The position numbers were made by a program, and so were the translations under genes. From Proteobacteria bacterium ST_bin11 (GTDB lineage: Bacteria; Pseudomonadota; Gammaproteobacteria; Methylococcales; Methylomonadaceae), in assembly GCA_002083615.1 (NCBI GenBank), contig MSXO01000015.1:1-64000 (forward strand): a stretch of 64,000 nucleotides of DNA. The letters are read 5' to 3'. How positions within the stretch are numbered: position 1 is the first letter of the stretch; every line of letters begins with the position of its first letter. Below, in pieces: positions 1 to 9,556 of this stretch. The notes beneath the pieces are model-generated. The model saw only the letters and a program-made list of their open reading frames with translations. It had not been told where the DNA came from and ran no database searches.

Positions 1-278
1 GCCCGGAATTGGCCGATCTAACCATTTACGTGATCGATGTGTCCGCTGGCGACAAGATTCCGCGTAAAGGCGGCCCCGGCATTACCCGTTCGGATTTGTT
101 GGTAATCAATAAAATCGATTTAGCGCCGTATGTCGGTGCCTCGCTGGAAGTGATGGACCGGGATGCCAAAAAGATGCGCGGTGAGCGACCGTTTGTGTTC
201 ACCAACATCAAGGCCGGCACTGGCTTGGAAGCAGTCGCAGACTTTATCGTCAAGCAAGGTATGCTGCGTATGCACTGA
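1..278 (+). CDS. ureG: Urease accessory GTPase UreG (C-terminal part)
   Basis: UreG is the SIMIBI-class GTPase that, with UreD, UreF and UreE, drives nickel insertion into the urease active site in the cytoplasm. The gene enters the window already in frame and ends with TGA at 276-278, leaving about 91 codons. The visible part has the UreG-typical string [16 protein letters not shown], the base-specificity (G4) motif NKID, and the C-terminal segment with the 'KMRGERPF' motif and a final 'GLEAVADFI' helix. The P-loop and metal-binding motif lie outside the window. Urease structural genes presumably lie further left. The identification is very secure because UreG is highly conserved. Confidence 0.97.
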   Translation, partial: PELADLTIYVIDVSAGDKIPRKGGPGITRSDLLVINKIDLAPYVGASLEVMDRDAKKMRGERPFVFTNIKAGTGLEAVADFIVKQGMLRMH

Positions 279-644
279 GCTTACTGACGCGGCCCTTAAA
301 CCGCCGTAGCCGACCGCGATAAAAATTTCCTGCCCAACCCGGTTTGGAATTTACCCGCGCACGGCACTCCATGTGATGTCTCTTCAGGAGTGCCGCCTCT
401 CCGGTTTATCAGATGGGCTGCGCACCGGACAGCCAGCCCTCCCAAAGAAGACATTTAGGCAAGCGACAGTGATCGGACGGCATTCGTCAGGGTCGGCGCA
501 AACTGTTCCGCCCGCCAGAGGAGACTGTTGGCGAAATGTCTGCCAGGCCTTATCCTGACAGTTAAGCGCCCCGCGCAACTGTCTTGTCCATCCTCCCGTA
601 CTCGACTAGCGCCTGTCCTCAATAATAAAAATACGAGAAAATTC
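279..644 (+). promoter_or_regulatory. Structured untranslated leader upstream of arsM
   Basis: This 366-base stretch between ureG and arsM has no convincing gene but is rich in inverted repeats. A 9-bp perfect stem pairs 362-370 (CGGCACTCC) with 387-395 (GGAGTGCCG) across a 16-base loop. A second hairpin at 557-583 pairs GACAGTT with AACTGTC and, inside it, GCGC with GCGC around CCC. The segment 516-536 is also a palindrome (CGCCA...TGGCG). None is followed by a T-tract, so simple termination is unlikely. I infer a structured 5' leader or small RNA. No known riboswitch class matches in the right order. Confidence 0.4.
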
Positions 645-1688
645 ATGACTACCAGTATCGAAATCAGCGAATCGGTCCGCCATTATTATGGCCAGGTTTT
701 GCAATCCAGCGCGGACCTAAAAACCAGCGCCTGCTGCAGTATTGACGCCATGCCAAACCATTTAAAAGCATTGCTGGCCAGCCTGCATCCTGAAGTATTG
801 GAGCGGTTTTACGGCTGCGGTTCGCCGCTGCCACCGGCATTGACAGGTCAAACGGTACTGGATTTAGGCTGCGGCACCGGTCGTGACTGTTATTTACTGT
901 CGAAACTGGTCGGACCGACAGGTCGAGTGATCGGTGTGGATATGACGCCTGAGCAGTTGGACGTCGCAGCCCGTCATCTCGGCTGGCATGCCGAACGCTT
1001 TGGCTTTGCCAACGTGCAATTCCTGCATGGCCATATCGAAAACCTGCACACCGTCGGTATCGCCGATAACAGCATTGATGTGGTGGTCTCTAATTGTGTG
1101 ATTAATCTGTCGCCGGAAAAGCCCAGTGTGTTGGCGGAAATTTTCCGGGTACTGAAACCGGGCGGTGAACTGTATTTTTCCGACGTATTTGCCGACCGTC
1201 GCATACCCACAGAATTGCGCGAAGACCCGATTTTATTGGGCGAATGCCTAGGTGGTGCTTTGTATTGGGAAGACTTCCGGCGCATTCTGCAAGACTTGGG
1301 CTGCCCTGATGTCCGCAAGGTCAAGCAAAACGCTATCAGCATCGACGACCCCGACGTATTCGCCAAAATCGGCATGGTCAAATTCGATTCGGTCACGGTG
1401 CGCGCCTTTAAAATGCCGTTGGAGGATCGCTGCGAGGACTTTGGCCAAGTGGCGGTCTATCTGGGCAGCATCGACCAACATCCGCACAGTTTCGATCTGG
1501 ACGATCATCATCATTTCGAAACAGGCCGCCCGTTGCGAGTATGCGGCAACACCGCCGACATGCTGGCCTGCAGCCGCTATAGCGATCACTTCCAAGTATT
1601 GGGCGATCAATCCCGGCATTTCGGCTTATTCGATTGTTCGCCCGGGCCCGGCAGTGATTCGGCCAAGGCAGACAGCGCCTGTTGCTGA
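645..1688 (+). CDS. arsM: Arsenite S-adenosylmethionine methyltransferase ArsM
   Basis: ArsM methylates arsenite in the cytoplasm using S-adenosylmethionine. It also supplies methylated arsenic for arsenosugar synthesis. The 347-residue protein has the class I methyltransferase SAM loop DLGCGTG at 73-79, an acidic motif 'GVDM' near 97-100, and the ArsM-type cysteines: C30/C31 in 'SACC', C151 in 'VSNCVINLSP', C201 in 'GECLGGALY', and a terminal 'SACC' tail. I chose ATG 645, not the upstream in-frame start at 528, because the family begins near 'ESVRHYYG' and the upstream part has no homology-like content and overlaps the structured leader. Other arsenosugar-type genes lie 10-17 kb downstream, not adjacent. 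Identity as an ArsM-family enzyme is strong; the product distribution is not predictable. Confidence 0.93.
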   Translation: MTTSIEISESVRHYYGQVLQSSADLKTSACCSIDAMPNHLKALLASLHPEVLERFYGCGSPLPPALTGQTVLDLGCGTGRDCYLLSKLVGPTGRVIGVDMTPEQLDVAARHLGWHAERFGFANVQFLHGHIENLHTVGIADNSIDVVVSNCVINLSPEKPSVLAEIFRVLKPGGELYFSDVFADRRIPTELREDPILLGECLGGALYWEDFRRILQDLGCPDVRKVKQNAISIDDPDVFAKIGMVKFDSVTVRAFKMPLEDRCEDFGQVAVYLGSIDQHPHSFDLDDHHHFETGRPLRVCGNTADMLACSRYSDHFQVLGDQSRHFGLFDCSPGPGSDSAKADSACC

Positions 1689-2059
1689 GATTAAGCTTTC
1701 CGATTTTTTGAACGAGGCCATGCACAGTATTGTGCGATTTCACTCTGACTTGCTGCCACTGAGGGACAATAGGTCAGTCCAAATGGGTGGTTGCTAGGTT
1801 TAAAAGCCAAAGCGCATGACCCGAAACACGCCAATGGCTAAGCAGTCGCTTGGCGAACCGCGCGCCGCCCCATCTTGCAAGGGTGTTATACAATGTCGGG
1901 TCGCGGCGCTCGGGGTTTACGCTTACCTTCACCCTTGAGGCGCTGGGATCAACCGCCCGACGCGGACAAACGCACGTCCGGTGGCTTGGGAGAGGTGAAG
2001 GGCTTAACCCCCTTACTCCGACCCGATCACAATTGCTGACCCGATACAACGGAAAAATA
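1689..2059. other. Intergenic region, no gene seen
   Basis: This gap separates arsM from the PhnA-type gene. The open frames in it have no recognisable protein content, and the long upstream extension of the next gene would be an implausible N-terminus. I see no clear terminator with a T-tract and no confident promoter. The regulatory signals of the next gene probably lie here. Confidence 0.5.
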
Positions 2060-2401
2060 ATGAGCGATTTACCCAACTGCCCGAAATGCGGCTCGGAATA
2101 CACCTACCACGACGGCAGCCTGCATATTTGCCCGGATTGCGGCCACGAATGGGCTGCTGATTCCGCCGCCGAAAGTGGCGAGGATGCAAAAGTTATCAAA
2201 GACGCCAACGGCAATCTGCTGCAAGATGGTGACACCGTTACGGTGATTAAAGACCTTAAAGTAAAAGGCTCGTCCCTGGTAGTCAAAGTCGGCACCCGAG
2301 TTAAGAATATCCACTTGGTAGAGGGCGACCACGATATCGACTGCAAAATTGAGGGTATTGGGGCGATGAAACTGAAATCAGAATTTGTAAAAAAGGCCTA
2401 A
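2060..2401 (+). CDS. yjdM: PhnA/YjdM-family zinc-ribbon protein
   Basis: This 113-residue protein begins with a zinc ribbon made of two CxxC pairs ('[25 protein letters not shown]'-type arrangement, cysteines near 7, 10, 25 and 28). A small beta domain follows, with the family-typical '[17 protein letters not shown]' core split around residues 58-74. The family was named from the E. coli phosphonate region (alkylphosphonate utilisation protein PhnA, now YjdM), but a direct role in phosphonate breakdown is not established. ATG 2060 is preferred over upstream starts because the zinc ribbon is normally at the extreme N-terminus. No phosphonate genes are nearby. The family call is firm and the function is open. 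Confidence 0.9.
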   Translation: MSDLPNCPKCGSEYTYHDGSLHICPDCGHEWAADSAAESGEDAKVIKDANGNLLQDGDTVTVIKDLKVKGSSLVVKVGTRVKNIHLVEGDHDIDCKIEGIGAMKLKSEFVKKA

Positions 2402-2714
2402 TCCCTAAACCAGCCTCAACCCAAAAATAGTACTGAATCCGCCAGGCATCTTCGCTGCTAAAGCAAGCATTCCAGCAGACCGGCTTGATGAAAAAATAAA
2501 TCACTGACGACCAGCGGCATACCCTAACCTGAATCCGTCCTTTTTTTGGCTTTGAAGCGCCCAAAGTTGAAGCCCTGCATGCTGTGTCTAAAGATCTGTT
2601 TCAGTTAAGCGAAAAGCGATTGATCGGTTTGCTCTAAACCTTTTTACTGCCTTGTTGGACCAGGTCAGGTCTGCTACTGTTGATGGCAAAGCGTTCAGCG
2701 CACGAGGAGAGAAT
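2402..2714. other. Intergenic region, no gene seen
   Basis: These 313 bases lie between the YjdM-type gene and the sheath-like gene. I find no coding frame with protein-like character. The only clear signal is the ribosome binding site GAGGAGA at 2704-2710 for the ATG at 2715. Confidence 0.5.
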
Positions 2715-4073
2715 ATGTCAGGCAGAATTGATTTTACGATGGGATTTAACGCCGGAAATGCGACTAAAGCCAGTAGTGGTAATAGTAGCTACCGCGTTTA
2801 TGTGTTCGGAAATTTTTCCGGCGCCTCAGTGCCCTGGGAGCAAAGCAAAATCCGCAAAATCGATGTCGATAACTTTGAGCAAGTGATAGGGCAAATCCTC
2901 CCGACACTGGCAGTCAGCCCTGATCTAAACTTGCAATTTGCGACACTGGACGACTTTCATCCCGATGCCTGGCTGGGAAAGATTAAGCTCTTGGCTGATT
3001 TGCAAACCTTAAAATCCGAACTCGGCAATCCCGGTACCGCTGCGCAGGCGGCGGCGACAATTCAGGCCTTTTTCCCAGCGGTAGCCGCCAGCGAACCAGC
3101 AGCGCCTGCATTGCAAACGGAAAGTCAGGACGATATGTTCGAGCGCCTGTTGGGTAAAAAGCCGGAAGGCGCGGTCGCAGCGTCCGAATCGTTGGATAGT
3201 CTGCTGAAACAGATTGTGGAACCGCATGTTGCCAAGGACGCCAACCCGCAGCATCGGGTGTTAATCGATTTGATCGACGCCGCGACCTCGCAGTTTGTCA
3301 AAGCCTTGTTGCACCGCCAGGATTTTCAAGCGCTGGAGGCCTTGTGGCGAGCGACCGACGGCTTGGTGCATGAAGAAGCCGCAGACGCGCAACAGATTTA
3401 TTTGCTGGATATTGGCCAAGCGCAATTACTAGCAGAGCTGGAAAAAGGCGGTGACAATGTAGTTCAGCGTTTGCAACAACATATGCAAACCGGCGACGGC
3501 GAGCAGGACGTGTTGTTCGTGGCTGATTATGTGTTTTCCGAAAATACGGACGACAAGGCTTTGCTGGGTTTTTGTGCCGAATTAGCTGCAAAATGTGGAG
3601 CGGGATTTCTGGCTGGTGCTGGGAACGGTTTGGTGACACAGGCTTTACAGAACGCCTCTGAATGGCTGGCATATCGCCAGGATATTCAAGCCGACAGCGT
3701 GATCTTGGCGTATCCTCGCGTGCTGATCCGGTTGCCCTACGGCAGCAAACGCGAGCCGCTGGATACCTTTGCGTTTGAAGAGGTCGCCGGCATCCCACAG
3801 ACCGACGAGTTGCTTTGGGGGAATCCGGCCTTTTTGGCGACTAGGGTTCTGTTGCGAGCTGCGCAGGGCGATCCGACAACGGAGCAATTCTTTTTTGTCG
3901 ATGTGCCGGCGTTTAGCTACGAACTGGACGGCGAGCAGGTATTGCAGCCGGCCACGGAAGTGGTGTTGAACGAAGCGCAGGCCAACAATCTATTGGCACA
4001 AAACATCATGCCGGTGATCGGCTATCGGCAGCGTCAAGGGCTACGCTTGCTGGGTTTAGATACTTTGATTTGA
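2715..4073 (+). CDS. TssB/TssC-like contractile sheath protein (orphan)
   Basis: The 452-residue protein resembles the two sheath subunits of type VI secretion fused in one chain. Residues about 1-100 look like TssB/VipA: a short N-terminal 'FGNFSG' strand, then 'IRKIDVDNFEQVI', then 'LQFATLDDFHPD'. After an Ala/Pro-rich linker with a 'FERLLGKK' patch, the rest resembles TssC/VipB, with 'DFQALEALWRATDGLV', 'ELLWGNPAFLA', and a C-terminal strand region containing 'ATEVVLN'. A strong Shine-Dalgarno GAGGAGA precedes ATG 2715, which fixes the start. No other T6SS gene (tssK, tssM, clpV, hcp, vgrG) is in the window. The stop codon abuts the stop of convergent dctA. It may belong to an unlinked T6SS or to another contractile apparatus. 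Confidence 0.75.
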   Translation: MSGRIDFTMGFNAGNATKASSGNSSYRVYVFGNFSGASVPWEQSKIRKIDVDNFEQVIGQILPTLAVSPDLNLQFATLDDFHPDAWLGKIKLLADLQTLKSELGNPGTAAQAAATIQAFFPAVAASEPAAPALQTESQDDMFERLLGKKPEGAVAASESLDSLLKQIVEPHVAKDANPQHRVLIDLIDAATSQFVKALLHRQDFQALEALWRATDGLVHEEAADAQQIYLLDIGQAQLLAELEKGGDNVVQRLQQHMQTGDGEQDVLFVADYVFSENTDDKALLGFCAELAAKCGAGFLAGAGNGLVTQALQNASEWLAYRQDIQADSVILAYPRVLIRLPYGSKREPLDTFAFEEVAGIPQTDELLWGNPAFLATRVLLRAAQGDPTTEQFFFVDVPAFSYELDGEQVLQPATEVVLNEAQANNLLAQNIMPVIGYRQRQGLRLLGLDTLI

Positions 4074-5363
4074 TCAATCTGGACGTAACTGCGCCTGCAT
4101 TTTTTCCCGGTCCAGTTCGCCTTCCGAATGCGACACTACTATCGTCGCCACGGCGTTGCCGACGATGTTGGTCAAGGCCCGCGCTTCGGACATAAAGCGG
4201 TCTATTCCCAGGATTAACGAAAGCGCTGCAACCGGCACTGCCGGCACCACCGCTAGGGTTGCCGCCAGCGTGATAAAGCCGGCGCCGGTGACGCCGGACG
4301 CACCTTTGCTGGTCAGCATCCCTACTAATAACAGCGTTAATTGCTGAGTTAGCGTCAGGTCGACATTCAAGGCCTGAGCAACGAACAGAGCGGCCATGGT
4401 CAGATAGATATTGGTGCCGTCCAGATTGAATGAGTAACCGGAGGGTATCACTAAACCCACCACCGAGCGGGAGCAGCCCAGTTTTTCCAGCTTATTCATT
4501 AACGGCACCAACGCCGATTCCGACGACGAGGTGCCCAGTACCAAGAGCATTTCTTCCTTGATATAACGCAGCAGTCGAAAAATATTAAAGCCGGTCAGCG
4601 CGGCTATGCTGCCCAGTACCAACACGATGAACAAAGCGCAGGTCAGATAAAAACTGCCCATCAGCGCAGCCAGCGGTTTTAATGCGGCGACGCCGTATTT
4701 ACCGATGGTAAACGCCATTGCCGCGCCGGCGCCGAAGGGTGCCAGCTTCATTATCACGTTCATCATCGCAAAAAAGATGTGCGAGCATTCCTCGATAAAC
4801 ACATACACCGATCTGCCGGCGTTACCCATCTGTTGTAGAGCAAAACCAAACAACACGGCCACCAGTAAGACTTGCAGCAAATCGCCGGAACCGGTGAAGG
4901 CATCGGTAAAGGTTTTGGGGGTGATATGCAGCAGGAAGTCGGTAGTGCTCTGCTGACCCGCTTGTTTGACGTAACCGGACACAGCTTGCGCGTCCAGGGT
5001 GGCCGGGTCGACGTTGAAACCTTGGCCGGGTTTAAGCAGATTGGCTACCAGCACACCCAGTGCCAGTGCGAAAGTCGAGACAATTTCAAAATAAAGCAAG
5101 GCTTTGACCCCAACTCGCCCGGCTTTTTTCATGTCATCAGCACCAGCGATGCCCAGTACGATGGTGCAAAACACGACCGGACCTATCAACATTTTGATCA
5201 GACTAATAAAGCCGTCGCCAATGGGTTTGAGCGTCACCGCGTGTTCAGCGTCCAAGTAACCGAACAGGCCGCCGGCAAGGATAGCCAACAGTACCCAGAG
5301 ATAAAGCCGAGCGGAAGGACTCGCTGGTTTTGACGATAGCGGTGTGCGGTTTTCCGGGTTCAT
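4074..5363 (-). CDS. dctA: C4-dicarboxylate:cation symporter DctA
   Basis: DctA is a sodium/proton-coupled inner-membrane importer of succinate, fumarate and malate. The 429-residue protein belongs to the DAACS/SDF family. It carries the serine-rich reentrant-loop motif '[13 protein letters not shown]', the 'NLDGTNIY' motif, the second reentrant hairpin '[13 protein letters not shown]', and the last-helix motif '[22 protein letters not shown]'. About eight hydrophobic segments are visible. It is transcribed in the same direction as the POT transporter upstream, with a 192-base gap, so it may have its own promoter. Its 3' end directly abuts the sheath-like gene on the other strand. The nearby malic enzyme fits use of imported malate. 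Confidence 0.93.
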   Translation of the reverse strand: MNPENRTPLSSKPASPSARLYLWVLLAILAGGLFGYLDAEHAVTLKPIGDGFISLIKMLIGPVVFCTIVLGIAGADDMKKAGRVGVKALLYFEIVSTFALALGVLVANLLKPGQGFNVDPATLDAQAVSGYVKQAGQQSTTDFLLHITPKTFTDAFTGSGDLLQVLLVAVLFGFALQQMGNAGRSVYVFIEECSHIFFAMMNVIMKLAPFGAGAAMAFTIGKYGVAALKPLAALMGSFYLTCALFIVLVLGSIAALTGFNIFRLLRYIKEEMLLVLGTSSSESALVPLMNKLEKLGCSRSVVGLVIPSGYSFNLDGTNIYLTMAALFVAQALNVDLTLTQQLTLLLVGMLTSKGASGVTGAGFITLAATLAVVPAVPVAALSLILGIDRFMSEARALTNIVGNAVATIVVSHSEGELDREKMQAQLRPD

Positions 5364-5555
5364 TGTGTTGAGACTCCTAAAAGTCGGCGCAAGGCTAGCA
5401 ATCAGCCACTGGCACAGTATGGATGTCGCGGTCGGTTCAAGTCATAGAGGGTTCCCGGAGAAGCAGGTAATATCTTCAACGATAGCCGCGCTAATCTGTT
5501 ATTAGCCGAAAATTGCGGCAACGGCGCGCCCAGGCCTGATTCTGCACCGTGATCA

Positions 5556-6902
5556 TCAATCAGACCCAACCGCCTTTTTTAACAGCGGTTTAAGCGCGAA
5601 GGTCGCCAAACCGGTGCTGGCTGCCAATACCGCCAACAACAGGAAGAAATCCTGTTTCGGCATTTTCTCGTAAAAACTGCCGATATAGCCGGACAAATAA
5701 TTGCCGAAAAACGTCGACAGAAACCACATGCCCATTACCATTCCCACCAGTCGCGCGGGCGAGACTTTGCTGACCAGCGACAAGCCGACCGGCGAGAGAT
5801 AAAGTTCGCCCAACGTGTAAATCAAGGTGCACAGCACCAACCATAGGAAGCTGATTTTTTGATTGGCGTCGACGCCGCTGATTGCGAAGATGATTACCAA
5901 AAACGAGGCACCCAGCAATAATGAACCAAAAGCCATTTTTCCGACACTGGAGCTTTGCCGACCTTGGCCGGCGCGGCGCTTGGATAGTCGGTCGATCAGC
6001 GGCACCAAGAGGAAAATGAAGGCCGGGTTGAGCGATTGAAACCAGGTAGAGGGCATTTCCCAGCCAAGGATATGCCAATCGGTACTCTGCTCGGCAAATA
6101 GTTGCAAGGTATTTCCTTGTTGCTCGTAAACAGCCCAGAACAGAATGTTCAGTACCGCCAACGCCATTAATCCGCCTAGGGCCTGCCAGTCCTTGATAGT
6201 TAAAGGCGCGGCTACCGTCATGCGTTGTTGATGCTTAAGGAATTGATCTTCGCCCAGATACTTCTGCCCAAATAAATACATCAGTAAACCAAATACCATC
6301 CCAACGCCGGCAGCAGCAAAGCCGTAATGCCAGCCATAGCGCTGGCCCAAGGTGCCGCAGATCAACGGTGAGAAAAACGCCCCCAGGTTGATACCCATGT
6401 AAAAAATCGTAAAAGCGCCGTCGCGGCGCGGATCGCCGGGCGGATATAAATTGCCCACTTGAGTCGAAATATTGGGCTTGAAACAGCCGTTGCCCATAAT
6501 CAAAAACAACAGCGCAAACAGGAAAAACGCTTCGGAGGCCATCAGGAAATGGCCGATGGCCATCAATATGCCTCCTGCTATTACGCATTTGCGCGGCCCC
6601 AAAACCCGGTCAGCCAAAATGCCACCGAACAGCGGCGTGAAGTACACGAGGCCAGTATATAGGCCGTAGATTTGCGAGGCCAAGGCTTGAGTCGACAAGG
6701 GGCCGAATAAAACCTCTAAACCAGCTTGTAGCGTCGCAAAACCAAACACTTTGGTCTGAGTTTGCGTCGCTTGAATTAAATGTTGAGTTAAGTACAGCAC
6801 CAGCAAGGCGCGCATGCCGTAATACGAAAAGCGCTCCCACATTTCAGTAAAAAACAGTACGAATAAGCCGATGGGGTGACCAAATAGGTTTTTTTGATTC
6901 AC
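5556..6902 (-). CDS. POT-family proton-dependent di/tripeptide transporter
   Basis: This 448-residue inner-membrane protein is a proton-coupled oligopeptide transporter of the PTR2/POT family (major facilitator fold). It shows the N-terminal motif 'FFTEMWERFSYYGMRALLVLYL' in shortened form ('EMWERFSYYGMRALL'), which contains the ExxERFxYY proton-coupling signature, then 'GGILADRVLGPRK' and the PTR2 motif 'FTIFYMGINLGAF'. About twelve to fourteen hydrophobic segments are visible. The start codon is GTG at 6902. The gene lies upstream of dctA on the same strand and is divergent from maeA across a 270-base gap that must hold both promoters. Substrate preference (di- or tripeptides) is inferred from the family. 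Confidence 0.9.
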   Translation of the reverse strand: MNQKNLFGHPIGLFVLFFTEMWERFSYYGMRALLVLYLTQHLIQATQTQTKVFGFATLQAGLEVLFGPLSTQALASQIYGLYTGLVYFTPLFGGILADRVLGPRKCVIAGGILMAIGHFLMASEAFFLFALLFLIMGNGCFKPNISTQVGNLYPPGDPRRDGAFTIFYMGINLGAFFSPLICGTLGQRYGWHYGFAAAGVGMVFGLLMYLFGQKYLGEDQFLKHQQRMTVAAPLTIKDWQALGGLMALAVLNILFWAVYEQQGNTLQLFAEQSTDWHILGWEMPSTWFQSLNPAFIFLLVPLIDRLSKRRAGQGRQSSSVGKMAFGSLLLGASFLVIIFAISGVDANQKISFLWLVLCTLIYTLGELYLSPVGLSLVSKVSPARLVGMVMGMWFLSTFFGNYLSGYIGSFYEKMPKQDFFLLLAVLAASTGLATFALKPLLKKAVGSD

Positions 6903-7172
6903 GTGGGGAAAGTGTTGTTAAGTTTCCGGGAAAGCTTGTTGAGCATCATCTCACAAGCGCCAATTTGGGGCATTTTCACGTTAATCTCCAAGTAAACGCA
7001 CCGCCTTGAAACACGCCAACTATAAGCGACAAAAAAAGTGCCAATTCAGGGTCTTTTCGGCTACCGCATCGCCGTTTAGGCTGTTATAAAGGGAACAGGC
7101 GCCGTATTTTGCGCTATTCGAACTGGCGGGTTAAGCCCTGCAAGTTCGGTTACATGTATTCAAGGAAACTTA

Positions 7173-8921
7173 ATGACCACGCTAAGCGATTATTTCGACT
7201 ACCGGCTAGATGCCGACGGTAATAAATATGTAGAGGTTTCGATTCGGGGTGTGACCTTACTCAGGCTACCAGCAACCAATAAAGGCACCGCTTTTAGTGT
7301 GCAGGAACGTATCGAACTGGGATTGGACGGCTTGTTGCCGCCGCAAGTTACTGATATGGACAATCAGCTTGATCGGCTATATGCCAATTATGAAAAACAA
7401 GCGAATGATATTTCCAAGTACCAATTTCTCAGAGCCCTGCAGGACCGCACCGAAGTGCTGTTTTACGCGCTGTTGGAACGGCATTTGGACGAAATGGTGC
7501 CCATCGTCTACACCCCAACCATAGGCTTGGCGGTGCAGCAGTTCAGTTCCAATTTTACCACCACGCGCGGATTGACTTTTTCGGCGGCCAATATCGATCG
7601 GGCCGAAACGATTTTGCAAAACTATCCCCTCAATGATGTGCGCATGATTGTGGTGACCGATTCGTCATCGATACTGGGTATTGGTGACCAAGGCATGGGC
7701 GGTCTGGCGATCTGCATCGGCAAATTGGGTTTGTATACCGTCGGTGGCGGCATGTGTCCGTTTCAAACCTTGCCAGTCAATCTGGACGTGGGCACCAACC
7801 GCGCCGAATTGCTGGACGATCCTTTTTATTTAGGCGCACACACCCAGCGCTTGCACGACCAGCCTTATTTCGAATTGGTCGATAAATTTGTTAACTCGGT
7901 ACAGAAAGTCTGGCCGAAAGCCATTATTCAATGGGAAGACTTTGCCAAAAACATCGCCTTCGAGCTGTTGGCAAAATACAAAGACCAGCTGCCCTGTTTC
8001 AACGACGACATTCAGGGTACCGGGGCAATGGCCTTAGCCGGCCTGCTGTCGGCGTGCCGGAAGAAAGGCGAAACCCTAGCAGAGCAAACGGTGGTGGTGG
8101 TAGGTGCCGGTGCCGGCGGCTTCGGTGTCGCCAGTACCATTAAGAAAGGTATGCTGCGCGAAGGTCTCAACATGGAGCAAATTCTGCAGCGGATTTTCGT
8201 GGTCGATGCCCATGGTCTGGTGGTCAAGGAAGCCACCACCGAGGCCTACAAATTGCCGTTGTCGCATACTCAGGATAGTTATCACGATTGGGATATTCCC
8301 GACGATAGGGTGCCCAATCTGCTGGAGGTGGTGACTCATGCCAAGCCGACCGTATTGCTCGGGCTAACGGGTGTGCCGGGGTTGTTCACCGAGACCGTGA
8401 TTAAAACCATGGCTGCAAACCACGCGCAACCCATTATTTTCCCATTATCCAACCCCACGGCGAATTGCGAAGCCACCCCGGAAGACATTTTAGAATGGAC
8501 AAAGGGGACAGCCATGATCGCGACCGGCAGCCCATTCCCGGATGTCGACTATCAGGGCCGGCAATATCCGATTGGGCAGGGCAATAATGCCTTTATATTC
8601 CCGGGTTTGGGATTTGCTGCGGTGTTGGGCGAATGCAACCGTATTAGCGACGCGATGGTTTTGGAGTCCGCGTATGCATTGGCCGATTACATCGCAGCGA
8701 ACTGGTTGGAGGCCGGCCTGATCTTTCCGCCAGTAAGCGATCTAAAACAAGTCAGTTTATTTGTTGCGAATCGGGTGTTGGCTAAAGCCTTGGCAGACGG
8801 CTCCGCAACGCGGCAGGATTTAGTCGGCGTCGATCTGGAAGCCTATGTTAAAGCCAACCTCTGGAAAGCGGAGTATGCGCCTTTTAAATATGCCGGGACA
8901 CCTACTAAAGCCGATAGTTGA
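7173..8921 (+). CDS. maeA: NAD-dependent malic enzyme
   Basis: This cytoplasmic enzyme oxidatively decarboxylates malate to pyruvate and CO2 with NAD. The 582-residue length matches the large MaeA/SfcA type. Seen are the N-terminal domain motif 'PIVYTPTIG', the tyrosine-containing 'LYTVGGG' region, the malic enzyme signature 'FNDDIQGTGAMALAGL', the NAD Rossmann loop 'VVGAGAGGFGV', and 'LSNPTANCEATPED' near the C-terminal third. ATG 7173 has a good Shine-Dalgarno (AAGGAA) eight bases upstream. With dctA on the other side of the POT gene it forms a plausible malate uptake and use module. The ygjV gene follows after a hairpin. Confidence 0.96.
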   Translation: MTTLSDYFDYRLDADGNKYVEVSIRGVTLLRLPATNKGTAFSVQERIELGLDGLLPPQVTDMDNQLDRLYANYEKQANDISKYQFLRALQDRTEVLFYALLERHLDEMVPIVYTPTIGLAVQQFSSNFTTTRGLTFSAANIDRAETILQNYPLNDVRMIVVTDSSSILGIGDQGMGGLAICIGKLGLYTVGGGMCPFQTLPVNLDVGTNRAELLDDPFYLGAHTQRLHDQPYFELVDKFVNSVQKVWPKAIIQWEDFAKNIAFELLAKYKDQLPCFNDDIQGTGAMALAGLLSACRKKGETLAEQTVVVVGAGAGGFGVASTIKKGMLREGLNMEQILQRIFVVDAHGLVVKEATTEAYKLPLSHTQDSYHDWDIPDDRVPNLLEVVTHAKPTVLLGLTGVPGLFTETVIKTMAANHAQPIIFPLSNPTANCEATPEDILEWTKGTAMIATGSPFPDVDYQGRQYPIGQGNNAFIFPGLGFAAVLGECNRISDAMVLESAYALADYIAANWLEAGLIFPPVSDLKQVSLFVANRVLAKALADGSATRQDLVGVDLEAYVKANLWKAEYAPFKYAGTPTKADS

Positions 8922-8934
8922 TCAAGCTAAAGTT

Positions 8935-8956
8935 GACTCGGTGCCTCTACCGAGTC
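8935..8956 (+). terminator. Perfect 8-bp hairpin after maeA
   Basis: GACTCGGT at 8935-8942 pairs perfectly with ACCGAGTC at 8949-8956 around a 6-base loop, 13 bases after the maeA stop codon. No run of T follows, so it may be a weak or Rho-assisted terminator, a processing site, or an mRNA 3'-end stabiliser between maeA and ygjV. Confidence 0.45.
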
Positions 8957-8976
8957 GGCGTCACTAGGTTAAGCGT

Positions 8977-9492
8977 TTGCAACTGGCGTTGGATTCCGTA
9001 AGTCTGGCGTATTTGCTCGGTGGGGTTGGTATCCTGCTGGAATGGCGGGCTTACTGCCTGCCCGACGGCTTGGGGTTTCGGCGCTGGTCGGCTATCGGTG
9101 CCTTGCTATGGGCTGGGCAATACTTGTTGCTGGATGCCTGGACCGCCGGTTTGACCATGGCCAGCACTGCTTTGCGCACCCTGTTGTCTGGCCGTTTGGA
9201 GAAAGGTTTTTATAAGCATTGGGCGGCGACGGGGTTCGTGGCCTTGTTCGCCGGGTTGACGCTACTTTCCTGGCAAGGCCTCATTTCCTTGCTGCCGGCC
9301 TTTGCGGTAATTAACACCACATTGGCTTTGTTTTACCTAAATAATCGCCGCATGCGCATCGCCATGTTGGCGTCCAGCTTAGCTTGGATAAGTAACGATT
9401 ATATTTGGCAGGCTTGGCCGGCTTTTGTGGCGGAAACCGTGGCGATGGGCATTAATCTGCGGACTATTCGTAAACTGTTTGCCAACAGTTAA
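8977..9492 (+). CDS. ygjV: YgjV-family inner membrane protein
   Basis: This 171-residue integral membrane protein has five or six hydrophobic helices. It resembles the YgjV/Imp family (bacterial inner membrane protein, PF10688): an N-terminal 'LLGGVGILLEW' helix, paired helices in the middle, and the ending 'AETVAMGINLRTIRKLF', which matches the family's conserved last helix. The function of the family is not known. The start is uncertain: the best candidate is TTG 8977, with a weak AGG about 8 bases upstream and no ATG nearby. It follows maeA in the same direction after a hairpin and may be co-transcribed. Confidence 0.75.
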   Translation: MQLALDSVSLAYLLGGVGILLEWRAYCLPDGLGFRRWSAIGALLWAGQYLLLDAWTAGLTMASTALRTLLSGRLEKGFYKHWAATGFVALFAGLTLLSWQGLISLLPAFAVINTTLALFYLNNRRMRIAMLASSLAWISNDYIWQAWPAFVAETVAMGINLRTIRKLFANS

Positions 9493-9556
9493 ATGGCATC
9501 TCCCCGCTGACAAAAACTGTAATTTCGTATGGGCTTGCGGCGTGTCTGAACCTGCT

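Noticed and set aside
528..644. Longer N-terminus of ArsM (in-frame start at 528)
   Set aside because: The extra 39 residues have no family resemblance and lie over the structured hairpins; ATG 645 fits the family start.
279..644. Cobalamin riboswitch upstream of arsM
   Set aside because: Short pieces resembling the conserved B12 box and the GCAACTG segment occur, but in the wrong order and without the rest of the consensus.
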